A stretch of 10,880 bases of DNA from Bacillota bacterium (GCA_023420245.1 JAEZWL010000157.1:1-10880); one strand, 5' to 3'. Shown: positions 1 to 6,497, counted from the stretch's first letter. Translations and numbers: made by a program. The notes: generated by a model not told the origin, from the sequence alone.

Positions 1-716
1 AAGTTCAGCAGCATCCGTTCTCCGGTATCGAATTCGTCGTGCTCCACAATACTGCGCTTGATGTCAACGCAGCGGAAAATGATGTCATCCATCCTGTTTT
101 GAATGCGATTGTTTTTTACAATATTGAAAAGCTCTTTGCTCCGGATGCAGCCGCATTTAATGGCTTCCCCCATGCCGTCCGAAAAAAAGCGGGGGGGCAG
201 TGTGCTGAGCGTGTCGGGGTCAATCAGCACAAGATCAGGCTGGTAGAAGGCCCCCACAAGATTTTTGCCTTCGGGGAGGTCAACGCCGGTTTTCCCTCCG
301 ACCGAGGAGTCAATCTGCGCCAAAAGCGAGGTGGGCACCTGAATGATACCGATGCCGCGCAGATAGGTTGCCGCGGCAAAGCCGGCCATATCTCCGGTTA
401 CTCCGCCGCCCAGCGCAACAATAAAGTCACTGCGGGTAAATTCACGCTCGGCGAGGTTTTTATAGATGTATTGAATCGTCTCCAGGCGCTTAAAGCGTTC
501 GCCTGCCGGAAGTTTAAAGCTGGAATAGATAAATCTGCACTCAAGAAGCGCGTTTTTAACCTGCTCTTCATAAATAGGCAGTACGTTTGTATCGCCCAAC
601 AGCAATACCCGGCTGCCGGGCTTGAAAAGCTCCTTCGCGTATTCGCCGATTTTCCTCAGGCAGCCGTGTTCAATCAGAATGTCATAGCTCTTGGAGGTAT
701 GTACGGTCAGTTTCAT
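1..716 (-). CDS. aroB: 3-dehydroquinate synthase, N-terminal part (cut by window edge)
   Basis: Converts DAHP to 3-dehydroquinate, the second step of the shikimate pathway; cytosolic, NAD+ and divalent metal dependent. The first 238 codons are visible. Residues 103-109 read GGGVTGD (the NAD-binding glycine motif), followed by the typical block QVPTSLLAQIDSSVGGKTGV at 126-145, KNLVGAF at 151-157, and GMGEAIKCG with E184 as the expected first metal ligand. The two metal-binding histidines lie beyond the window: the visible part stops at LLN, where FGHT normally follows. The ATG directly follows the TAA of tyrA (TAAATG), so the two are probably translationally coupled; a GAGAGG about 12 bases upstream is a rather distant ribosome binding site. 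Assignment is firm from family motifs; only the 3' end is unseen. Confidence 0.95.
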   Translation of the reverse strand, partial: MKLTVHTSKSYDILIEHGCLRKIGEYAKELFKPGSRVLLLGDTNVLPIYEEQVKNALLECRFIYSSFKLPAGERFKRLETIQYIYKNLAEREFTRSDFIVALGGGVTGDMAGFAAATYLRGIGIIQVPTSLLAQIDSSVGGKTGVDLPEGKNLVGAFYQPDLVLIDPDTLSTLPPRFFSDGMGEAIKCGCIRSKELFNIVKNNRIQNRMDDIIFRCVDIKRSIVEHDEFDTGERMLLN

Positions 717-1553
717 TTATTCGCCAAGCCTCTCTTTCACGAGTCTTCCCCTGCGCAGCAGCGCGCGAAGGGAATCAGCGTCGCTTTTGGCGACCGCGTC
801 TTTTATTTCCGTAATGTGGGTAATCAGAGCTTCCAGTTCTCCGCCGAGCGCTTCCTTGTTGTCGATGAACAGCTCGGCCCAAAGGTTTTCGTTGATGTTT
901 GCCACGCGCGAAACGTCGCGGTAGCTCCCTGCGGAAAAGCCGGGGTGCTCCGGGCAGCGCGGGCTCATAACATAGGCGCAGGCGAGCACATGGGGCAGCT
1001 GGCTGGTAAACGCGATCATCTGGTCGTGATGCTCCGGCGTGGTCGTTACCGTTCCGCCGAAGCCCAGCCTGGCGGCGATATCCTTCAGGGTATCCACTGC
1101 GGTCTGCGCCGCACCGCAGGGTACAATAATATAGCTTGCCCCCTGAAATAAATCTGCGTCGCTTGCGCCGAAGCCGTTTTTCTCTTTGCCCGCCATCGGG
1201 TGTCCGCCGACAAAGGAAAACCCGTGTTCCTTCGCCAGACGGGGAAGGTGCGCGCATATTTCGGATTTGATGCCGCAGGTATCGGTCACAACGCACCCCG
1301 GTCGGATATAGCTATGATGTTCCGTTACAAAATCAATATCCGCCTGCGGATACAGGCACAGATACAGGATGTCCGCGTTTTGAAGATCCGTTTTGTCTCC
1401 GGCTTTATCAATCGCGCCGCAGCTTAGCGCCTGCCGAAGGACTTGCGGGTCGCGGTCGATTCCGACAACCGTGCAATCGCTGTATTTTTGAAAGGCCTTG
1501 GCCAGAGATCCGCCAATCAATCCCAAACCCACAATTACAATATTTTGATACAA
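717..1553 (-). CDS. tyrA: Prephenate dehydrogenase (TyrA type, no ACT domain), probable TTG start
   Basis: Oxidative decarboxylation of prephenate to 4-hydroxyphenylpyruvate in tyrosine synthesis; arogenate as substrate cannot be excluded from sequence. With the TTG start the protein has 278 residues. Residues 9-16 (GLGLIGGS) form the NAD(P)-binding turn, TDTCGIKSEI begins at 90, GGHPMAG has the likely catalytic H118, and SQLPH ends at the conserved H188. It ends right after the core helical domain, so it lacks the C-terminal ACT regulatory domain of Bacillus-type TyrA. Start choice: an upstream in-frame GTG at 1583 has no good ribosome binding site and lies only a few bases from the predicted transcription start, whereas TTG at 1553 has GGGGGA seven bases upstream (1561-1566). 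It sits between aroF (93-base gap) and aroB (no gap). Confidence 0.9.
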   Translation of the reverse strand: MYQNIVIVGLGLIGGSLAKAFQKYSDCTVVGIDRDPQVLRQALSCGAIDKAGDKTDLQNADILYLCLYPQADIDFVTEHHSYIRPGCVVTDTCGIKSEICAHLPRLAKEHGFSFVGGHPMAGKEKNGFGASDADLFQGASYIIVPCGAAQTAVDTLKDIAARLGFGGTVTTTPEHHDQMIAFTSQLPHVLACAYVMSPRCPEHPGFSAGSYRDVSRVANINENLWAELFIDNKEALGGELEALITHITEIKDAVAKSDADSLRALLRRGRLVKERLGE

Positions 1554-1594
1554 GGAGCATTCCCCCAAATTTGTTGATAACACTTCTGATGTCC

Positions 1595-1624
1595 ATTATA
1601 TCAAAAAACAGTGTAACATAGCAA
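1595..1624 (-). promoter_or_regulatory. Probable sigma-A promoter of tyrA-aroB
   Basis: On the minus strand, TTGCTA (1619-1624) and a perfect TATAAT (1595-1600) are separated by 18 bases. Predicted transcription start is near 1588, about 35 bases before the TTG start of tyrA and only about 5 bases before the alternative GTG, which supports the TTG. No terminator is seen between aroF and tyrA, so readthrough from aroF is also likely; this would be an internal promoter. Confidence 0.55.
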
Positions 1625-1646
1625 TGCTTTAAATGGATAAACCGGC

Positions 1647-2672
1647 TTAATTTACTTTTCGCCCAAATGCCTTCGCCGCCGCCTTCACATGCTCGGCAAC
1701 CCGGTCGAACTGGTCGGGCGTCAAAGACTGGGCACCGTCAGAAAGCGCCTTGGACGGATTGTTGTGCACCTCGATGATCAGTCCGTCTGCTCCCGCTGCA
1801 ACCGCCGCCAGTGCAAGCGGCTCCACCAGCCACGCGATACCGGAGGCATGGCTCGGGTCTACAATGACCGGAAGGTGAGAAAGCTTTTTTAAAATCGGGA
1901 TTGCAGAAATATCGAGCGTGTTGCGGGTGTAGGTTTCGTAGGTACGAATGCCGCGCTCGCAGAGCATGACCTGATTGTTCCCCCCCGCCATGATATACTC
2001 CGCGCTCATCAGAAGCTCCTCAATGGTGTTGGAAAGCCCGCGTTTCAGCAAAATCGGTTTATGAATCTGCCCGAGCTCTCTTAAAAGCTCAAAATTTTGC
2101 ATGTTTCTGGCACCAACCTGAATAATATCCACATCGTTTTCCAGAAACAGGTCAATGTGGCGTACGCTCATGATTTCCGTAACGACCGGCATACCGGTTT
2201 TCTTTTTGGCGATGTTCAGCAGGTCCAGCCCTTCGGCTTTTAAGCCCTGAAAGGCGTAGGGAGAGGTTCTCGGCTTGAACGCGCCGCCTCGCAGAAACTG
2301 AGCGCCGGCCGATTTTACCCGTTCGGCAATTCCGACAATCTGCGATTCGCTTTCCACCGAGCAAGGTCCGGCGATGATTGCCAGGCTGCCGTCGCCGATC
2401 TTCTGACCGGCGGGCAGGGTAATGACGGTGTTATCCGGGTGGAATTTTCGGTTTGCTTTTTTGTAAGGCTCCTGAACCCGTTTGACGCTTTCTACAAAAT
2501 CCTGCGCGGAGATGTAATCAATATCGATGACGGAAGTGTCGCCGATCAGGCCCAATACGGTGCTTTGCGTTCCAATCCAGGTGTTCACCTTAATGCTGTA
2601 TTCGTTCTCCAGAGAAGCGGAGAAGTCCTTTACCTGCTGAGGGGTACAGTCCGGTTTTAGTACAATAATCAT
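1647..2672 (-). CDS. aroF: 3-deoxy-7-phosphoheptulonate (DAHP) synthase, type I-beta with N-terminal regulatory domain
   Basis: Condenses phosphoenolpyruvate and erythrose 4-phosphate to DAHP, the committed step of aromatic amino acid synthesis. 341 residues. Residues 1 to about 70 form a ferredoxin-like domain like that of the Thermotoga maritima enzyme, where it mediates feedback inhibition by Tyr/Phe. The TIM barrel carries AGPCSVES (C104), KPRTSPYAFQG, DPSHASG (H275), IIEVH (E301) and SDGAQS (D312). C104, H275, E301 and D312 correspond to the four metal ligands of the family. The ATG at 2672 has GGAGG eight bases upstream (2681-2685). It is the first full gene of a minus-strand aro cluster and is preceded by a leader ORF and terminator, so control probably acts on both transcription (attenuation) and enzyme activity. 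No chorismate mutase domain is present. The symbol aroF follows Firmicute usage; aroA or aroG are also used. Confidence 0.95.
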   Translation of the reverse strand: MIIVLKPDCTPQQVKDFSASLENEYSIKVNTWIGTQSTVLGLIGDTSVIDIDYISAQDFVESVKRVQEPYKKANRKFHPDNTVITLPAGQKIGDGSLAIIAGPCSVESESQIVGIAERVKSAGAQFLRGGAFKPRTSPYAFQGLKAEGLDLLNIAKKKTGMPVVTEIMSVRHIDLFLENDVDIIQVGARNMQNFELLRELGQIHKPILLKRGLSNTIEELLMSAEYIMAGGNNQVMLCERGIRTYETYTRNTLDISAIPILKKLSHLPVIVDPSHASGIAWLVEPLALAAVAAGADGLIIEVHNNPSKALSDGAQSLTPDQFDRVAEHVKAAAKAFGRKVN

Positions 2673-2760
2673 ATCGTTTTCCTCCAGTTTATTTAATGCT
2701 TAAGCCGTTTTAAAAGCGGATCGACGATAGGGGAGCACTTGTGGAACGGCTGAGCCGCAG

Positions 2761-2828
2761 ATAAGGCTGAAAAAAGGATAAAAAAAGAACGGAGCTGCTG
2801 TCAGCCCCGTTCATAATATCAGCCTTAT
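2761..2828 (-). repeat. Perfect 10-base inverted repeat enclosing the attenuator hairpin
   Basis: ATAAGGCTGA at 2761-2770 is the exact reverse complement of TCAGCCTTAT at 2819-2828. In the aroF leader RNA these arms would pair around the terminator hairpin and its U-tract. The downstream arm is made only if RNA polymerase reads through. It may stabilise a readthrough form or be part of the antitermination switch; this is inference. Confidence 0.6.
2771..2812 (-). terminator. Intrinsic terminator / attenuator in the aroF leader
   Basis: On the minus strand an 11-base-pair stem (one G-U pair) runs GAACGGGGCTG / CAGCTCCGTTC with an ACAG loop (2787-2812), followed directly by seven T (2780-2786) and a second T-rich stretch. 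It lies after the leader ORF and about 100 bases before the aroF start, so it would stop transcription before aroF unless overridden. On the plus strand no T run follows, so it is directional. Combined with the Phe/Tyr-rich leader ORF it is best read as an attenuator. Confidence 0.85.
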
Positions 2829-2841
2829 GCTCAAAAAGCGG

Positions 2842-2961
2842 CTATACTATCCCACGCAAAAGCTTACAGTCAGTTTGAACGCACGCACAAAAATCCCCGG
2901 CCATAAAATAGCGGGGATAGCCAAAGCCTGTAAATCGTGTGGTGTATGCGGACAAATTCAT
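2842..2961 (-). CDS. Phe/Tyr-rich leader peptide of aroF (attenuation leader)
   Basis: A 39-codon ORF starting at ATG 2961 and ending in TAG at 2842-2844. It begins MNLSAYTTRFTGFGYPRYFM and has Tyr at 6, 15, 18 and Phe at 10, 13, 19, 24: seven aromatic codons in the first 24, none for Trp. AAGGAG lies nine bases before the ATG, and the predicted transcription start is about 26 bases upstream. Inside the ORF an inverted repeat ATCCCCG (2893-2899) / CGGGGAT (2912-2918) overlaps the control codons; its CCCCG element on the mRNA could alternatively pair with CGGGG of the downstream terminator arm. This is the architecture of ribosome-stalling attenuation: slow translation at Tyr/Phe codons when these amino acids are scarce would change the fold and allow aroF transcription. 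The role is inferred from layout; the peptide itself is not expected to have a function. Confidence 0.7.
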   Translation of the reverse strand: MNLSAYTTRFTGFGYPRYFMAGDFCACVQTDCKLLRGIV

Positions 2962-2993
2962 GAAAGCTCGCTCCTTCATTCATCTTGTTTTGT

Positions 2994-3022
2994 ATCATAA
3001 TACAGAATGGCAAATGTGTCAA
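2994..3022 (-). promoter_or_regulatory. Sigma-A promoter of the aroF leader
   Basis: Minus-strand TTGACA (3017-3022, perfect) and TATGAT (2994-2999, 5/6) are separated by 17 bases. Predicted start is near 2987, giving a leader of about 315 bases before aroF. Confidence 0.8.
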
Positions 3023-3087
3023 GTGGGAAAAAAGGGTTCTTTATATTGGTAAATTGCACAAATATAGACCGACAATTGGTTGAATCA

Positions 3088-3128
3088 TTGATTGTTCTTT
3101 TGCAATTTGTTATAATAAAAAATATAAT
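3088..3128 (+). promoter_or_regulatory. One or two overlapping sigma-A promoters of the diguanylate cyclase gene
   Basis: TTGATT (3088-3093) with TATAAT (3111-3116), spacing 17. A second set, TTGCAA (3100-3105) with TATAAT (3123-3128), also has spacing 17. Both -10 boxes are perfect and both -35 boxes match 4/6. They drive the plus strand, divergent from the aroF promoter about 70 bases to the left. Confidence 0.6.
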
Positions 3129-3169
3129 AATTCTATTTTTACTAGTTCAAATAAGAAGAGGCGACATTG

Positions 3170-4531
3170 ATGTCCAATTTTATTCATGACTCCTTAAGCT
3201 TGAAAAATATTATCGAACATCTTGACGGTGGAATTTTTTGCTGCAGGAACGATAAACGTTTAACCCTTGTATATGCCAGTGATTATTTTTACCGGACGCT
3301 GGGTTATCAAAACGGAGAAGTAAACGCTCTGTTTTGCGACGCCGGGCGCGGTATTCTGCAAAGCGACACCGCCTTCGATTGGCAACAGCTTGTGGGGGGC
3401 TTACGAATAACCGGCTTTGCGGAGCAGGAGCTCAAAATGATTAAAAAAGACGGACATCATATCTGGGCTTGCTGCCGGCTGCGCCTAATGGTGACGGGAA
3501 CCGGGGAAGAATACCTCTGCGGTATTCTGTTTGACGTAACGCAGAAACGCCGGTCCCGTAAAAGAGAGTACGAACAGATGCAGGCGATTAAAAAGGCGGA
3601 AAGCGAGCTGGCGGCAAGCGAGGAACGCTACCGCGTGATTATGGAGCAGGCTGCCGATCCGATTTTTGATTTTGACATGGTTACCGGTCAGGTTTATTTT
3701 TCGCCGTCGTTTAAGACGGAATTTGACATCGGTTCCTTGGAAGAGGAGGATTTTCTGCAGTTTTTGATTCACACGGACGCAATCTACCCGGATGACCTGG
3801 AAAATTTTCTTGAGCATACGAGAGGGCTTCTGAAAGGAATTCAGCTGCCGCCCGGGGAATACCGGTTCAAAAATGCGGAAAACCGTTACTACTGGTATCG
3901 GGTAAGAAGTACGATTATAAAAAACAGCGCGGAGGTGCCGGTTCGAATTATCACCTTTATCACGGATATCGATAAGCAAAAAAAAGAAACCATGCGGCTG
4001 AGGGAAGAAGCGGAGCATGATCTGCTGACGGGGCTTTACAATCATGTCACTACCATCAGCCTGATTGATAAAGCGATCGCGAACAGCAAAGAAGGCAGCC
4101 GGCACGCCCTGTTTGTAATTGATATTGATAATTTCAAAATTGCGAATGATATGCTGGGTCATCTGTTCGGAGATGAGCTTCTCATGATGATAGCCTCAAA
4201 TTTGAAAAATCAGTTCCGTGGGAACGATATTATCGGAAGAATGGGGGGCGATGAGTTCGTCGTCTTTCTGCAGGATATTCCCTCGGAAGCACTTCTGATT
4301 CAAAAATCGCAGCTTTTGAATGAAATATTCCGCAATACGCGGGCAAGGGGCACGGATACCTGCAATATTTCCTGTAGCGTCGGCGTGGCGATTTATCCAA
4401 CAGACGGCGCCAGCTACCCGGAGTTGTTTCATAAAGCGGATATCGCCATGTATTCGGTAAAAAACAGCGGCAAGGATGCCTGCTGTGTCTATACAAAAAG
4501 CTTGGAAGCTGCCGGCGTGGTTTTAGACTAA
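3170..4531 (+). CDS. Cytosolic PAS-PAS-GGDEF diguanylate cyclase
   Basis: Predicted to make cyclic di-GMP from two GTP in response to a signal sensed by PAS domains. 453 residues from the ATG at 3170 (AAGAGG eight bases upstream; a TTG immediately before it is less likely). Domains: PAS 1 at about 10-127, a charged helical linker (KRRSRKREYEQMQAIKKAES) near 128-147, PAS 2 at about 150-268 beginning AASEERYRVIMEQAADPIFD, then GGDEF at about 275-440. The active-site loop GGDEF is intact at 359-363. RGND at 350-353, five residues before it, fits the inhibitory I-site RxxD, so product feedback is likely. There is no transmembrane segment, signal peptide or EAL domain. The gene stands alone, opposite in direction to the aro genes on either side, with its own promoter. 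The sensed ligand cannot be read from the sequence. Confidence 0.92.
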   Translation: MSNFIHDSLSLKNIIEHLDGGIFCCRNDKRLTLVYASDYFYRTLGYQNGEVNALFCDAGRGILQSDTAFDWQQLVGGLRITGFAEQELKMIKKDGHHIWACCRLRLMVTGTGEEYLCGILFDVTQKRRSRKREYEQMQAIKKAESELAASEERYRVIMEQAADPIFDFDMVTGQVYFSPSFKTEFDIGSLEEEDFLQFLIHTDAIYPDDLENFLEHTRGLLKGIQLPPGEYRFKNAENRYYWYRVRSTIIKNSAEVPVRIITFITDIDKQKKETMRLREEAEHDLLTGLYNHVTTISLIDKAIANSKEGSRHALFVIDIDNFKIANDMLGHLFGDELLMMIASNLKNQFRGNDIIGRMGGDEFVVFLQDIPSEALLIQKSQLLNEIFRNTRARGTDTCNISCSVGVAIYPTDGASYPELFHKADIAMYSVKNSGKDACCVYTKSLEAAGVVLD

Positions 4532-4724
4532 ACACACAGTCGCTCAGCGCAAAGCTGACCTGCAGGTTGCTTTGTGCGTTGACCGTGCTTGAGAATGATG
4601 GCTACATACCAGCGCATGCCCCCGGTCTGCGGCGCCCTCCGCCTTGTTTGGCGAGCTTTGCCGCAGTCTGCCTGAGACCGGAGCCTCCGCACGGCGGCAT
4701 ACGCTTCGGTGTCGGTAAAACAGC
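4532..4724. other. Hairpin-rich spacer between two convergent genes
   Basis: No convincing gene. Two large imperfect hairpins dominate. First: TCAGCGC+AAAGC (4544-4555) pairs with GCTTT+GCGTTGA (4569-4582, two-base bulge), its loop containing the palindrome ACCTGCAGGT. Second: a nested set, CCGGTCT (4622-4628) with AGACCGG (4675-4681), GCGGC (4629-4633) with GCCGC (4660-4664), and CGCC (4640-4643) with GGCG (4650-4653). There is no T run after either hairpin on either strand, so they are not textbook terminators, although they may serve that role. They could also be a dispersed repeat or the remains of a mobile element. Short ORFs crossing this area look like chance. Confidence 0.5.
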
Positions 4725-6059
4725 CTACCTGAGCGCATCCAGGATTTTATCGGTCACAGATTTTATGCTACCGTTCGCCGGGATGGCGAAATCCGCCGCG
4801 GCGCGGTAGGTGCCGATACGCTTTTGGTAAAGCTGATCCATTACCTCATCCCGGTTCTCTTTGGCGAGCAGGGGGCGGGTTTTGTCGCCGTTTAGCCTTT
4901 TTTTGATGGCGGAGATATCTGCGTCCAGAAGAAAAATAATTCCGTTTTCTTTCAAAAGAGCGGTGTTTTCTGGATCGATCAGTGCGCCGCCGCCTGTCGC
5001 AATAATCAAGCCGCTCTTACGGCTTAATATTTTTACGGTTTCCCGTTCCAGCCGGCGGAATTCCGTTTCCCCGCGCCGGGCGAATATTTCGGATATGGTA
5101 ACGCCCTGCTCCGCCTCAATATATTGGTCCATATCTATGAAGGTACGCCCGGTGGCTTTTGCCAGCTGCTTCCCCACCGAGGTTTTTCCGCAGCCCATAA
5201 AGCCGCACAGGATGAGATTGCCGAATTTTTTCTTCATTTCGGTCACCGCGTCGCGACAGAGTCGATCAATATCCGCAGACTGAAATTTTGCGCCGTACCA
5301 GATTTCCTGTGCCGCCGCGGCCTGCCAGACCAGCATACTCATGCCGCCCACCGCTTTTATCCCGTTTTTGCGGGCAAGCTTCAGGAGCGTTGTTTCATTC
5401 GGATTGTAAACCGCGTCAAATACGCAGCCAGCGCTGCGGATAACGTGTTCCTCAACCGGACAGCCTTCGGTGTTCGGGTACATCCCTACCGGTGTTGCGT
5501 TTGCCAGAAGGTCGATTGGTCCTTCAATTGCTTCCGGCAGGCAGAAATCCGCTTTGGCGCCGTCTATTTTTGATCTGAGGTCATCGCAGAGAAGCTGTGC
5601 CGCCTGCTGACTGTGCGCCCGCGCGGCTATGGTAACACGACTGCCCTTGCGTACGGCTTCAAACGCCATCACACGTGCCGCGCCGCCCGCGCCCAGAATG
5701 ACGGTTCGTCCGGCTAGTCCGGCGCCGGCGGCTTCCAGCGCTTTGCAAAAACCAATTCCGTCCGTCGTATATCCGCAAAAAGAACGGTCTGTGTTTTTCA
5801 CCGTATTTACGGAGTTGAAAAACGCGGCTTTTTGATCAAGCATATCTAAAAACGGAATAATCGCCTGTTTATGGGGAATGGTGATGTTGAAGCCATCCAG
5901 CTCTTTTAATTCCGCCAGCTTTTCAGCCAGCTCCTCCGGCGCAATATCCAGAACACCGTAGTTTGCCTCTAGTTTGCTCAGCTGAAAAAGGCGTTTATGA
6001 ATAAACGGCGACATCGTATGCGCAATGGGGTGTCCGATAACCGCAAAGTTGATGCTCAT
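4725..6059 (-). CDS. aroE-aroK: Bifunctional shikimate dehydrogenase / shikimate kinase (AroE-AroK fusion)
   Basis: One 444-residue protein for two consecutive shikimate steps: NADPH reduction of 3-dehydroshikimate to shikimate, then ATP phosphorylation to shikimate 3-phosphate. AroE part, residues 1-274: GHPIAHTMSPFIHK (T15 and S17 at the shikimate carboxylate site, where Ser-x-Ser is more common), catalytic K64 in NITIPHKQ and D100 in TTDGIGF, nucleotide-binding GAGGAAR, NATPVGM, MLVWQAAAAQ. AroK part, residues 275-444: Walker A GFMGCGKTS (286-294), IDMDQYIE with substrate-binding D311, EFRRLE, TGGG, TRPLLA in the lid and a KRIGTYRAAAD motif. Both halves have normal full length and join without a linker (EMKKKFGN). 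Start: ATG 6059 has GAGGT seven bases upstream; an in-frame TTG at 6080 has none. The internal Met275 lacks a clear ribosome binding site, so a fused product is expected. Confidence 0.93.
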   Translation of the reverse strand: MSINFAVIGHPIAHTMSPFIHKRLFQLSKLEANYGVLDIAPEELAEKLAELKELDGFNITIPHKQAIIPFLDMLDQKAAFFNSVNTVKNTDRSFCGYTTDGIGFCKALEAAGAGLAGRTVILGAGGAARVMAFEAVRKGSRVTIAARAHSQQAAQLLCDDLRSKIDGAKADFCLPEAIEGPIDLLANATPVGMYPNTEGCPVEEHVIRSAGCVFDAVYNPNETTLLKLARKNGIKAVGGMSMLVWQAAAAQEIWYGAKFQSADIDRLCRDAVTEMKKKFGNLILCGFMGCGKTSVGKQLAKATGRTFIDMDQYIEAEQGVTISEIFARRGETEFRRLERETVKILSRKSGLIIATGGGALIDPENTALLKENGIIFLLDADISAIKKRLNGDKTRPLLAKENRDEVMDQLYQKRIGTYRAAADFAIPANGSIKSVTDKILDALR

Positions 6060-6079
6060 AATATTACCTCGCGTGAACA

Positions 6080-6108
6080 ATAAAAATATTAAAGAAAAAT
6101 ATTGACAA
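6080..6108 (-). promoter_or_regulatory. Weak candidate promoter of aroE-aroK
   Basis: Minus-strand TTGTCA (6103-6108, 5/6) and TTTTAT (6080-6085, 4/6), spacing 17. The -35 box lies on the same bases as the plus-strand -35 of acpP. It would give a leader of only about 14 bases. Tentative. Confidence 0.3.
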
Positions 6109-6130
6109 AGTGATAGTTTGCTAATAATAT
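6102..6130 (+). promoter_or_regulatory. acpP: Sigma-A promoter of acpP
   Basis: TTGACA (6102-6107, perfect) and TAATAT (6125-6130), spacing 17. Predicted start near 6137, giving a leader of about 130 bases before acpP. That leader holds a weak hairpin CCGG...CCGG followed by six T (around 6150-6175), which might be a pause or weak attenuator; no known riboswitch is recognised. Confidence 0.7.
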
Positions 6131-6269
6131 GTGGTTAGGCAAAAAGTGCCGGAGCGATATTACCCGGTTTTTTCTGTGGCAATTGTATCACATTATGCAT
6201 ATTTTTGTCCACAACAAACAATCGCGTTTCCTGTGCACCTACTATTCAAATTTCTAAGGAGGACTAAAC

Positions 6270-6497
6270 ATGGTTTTAGAGAAGGTTAAAGCCATTCTAA
6301 GTGAGCAGTTTGACATGGAGGAGGATTCCATCACTGCCGATACCAGCATTGCCGATGATTTGGGCGCCGATTCTCTGGATGTCGTTGATCTTTTAATGTC
6401 GATTGAGGATGAATTCGAAATTGAGGTTCCGGAGGAAGAGGTTGACAATATCAAAACGGTGGGCGAGCTTGTTAAGTACATTGAGGATAATGTCTGA
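6270..6497 (+). CDS. acpP: Acyl carrier protein
   Basis: Carries growing acyl chains as thioesters in type II fatty acid synthesis. 75 residues, very acidic, four-helix ACP fold. The GADSLDVV motif holds S35, the site of 4'-phosphopantetheine attachment. A perfect AAGGAGG (6256-6262) lies seven bases before the ATG. It is transcribed alone, with its own promoter and a strong terminator; no fab genes are next to it, which argues for the housekeeping ACP being uncoupled here from plsX/fabD/fabG. A role as a specialised ACP cannot be excluded, but the sequence looks like the canonical one. Confidence 0.95.
   Translation: MVLEKVKAILSEQFDMEEDSITADTSIADDLGADSLDVVDLLMSIEDEFEIEVPEEEVDNIKTVGELVKYIEDNV

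Noticed and set aside
39..1151. 370-codon open frame on the plus strand
   Set aside because: It lies antisense across aroB and tyrA, both of which show all family motifs; its translation has no recognisable domain.
2673..2990. T-box riboswitch for aroF
   Set aside because: The conserved AGGGTGGNACCGCG T-box sequence is absent on the minus strand; the GTGGAACGGC seen is on the plus strand, against the direction of transcription. The leader ORF explains the layout better.
3485..4162. 225-codon minus-strand open frame
   Set aside because: Antisense to the PAS/GGDEF gene, whose motifs are intact; no start context.
4544..4809. Short open frames on both strands in and beside the convergent spacer
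   Set aside because: No ribosome binding sites, and they span hairpin sequence or run into the end of aroE-aroK; a short minus-strand frame (MRWYVAIILKHG...) is kept only as a reason to search for repeat copies.
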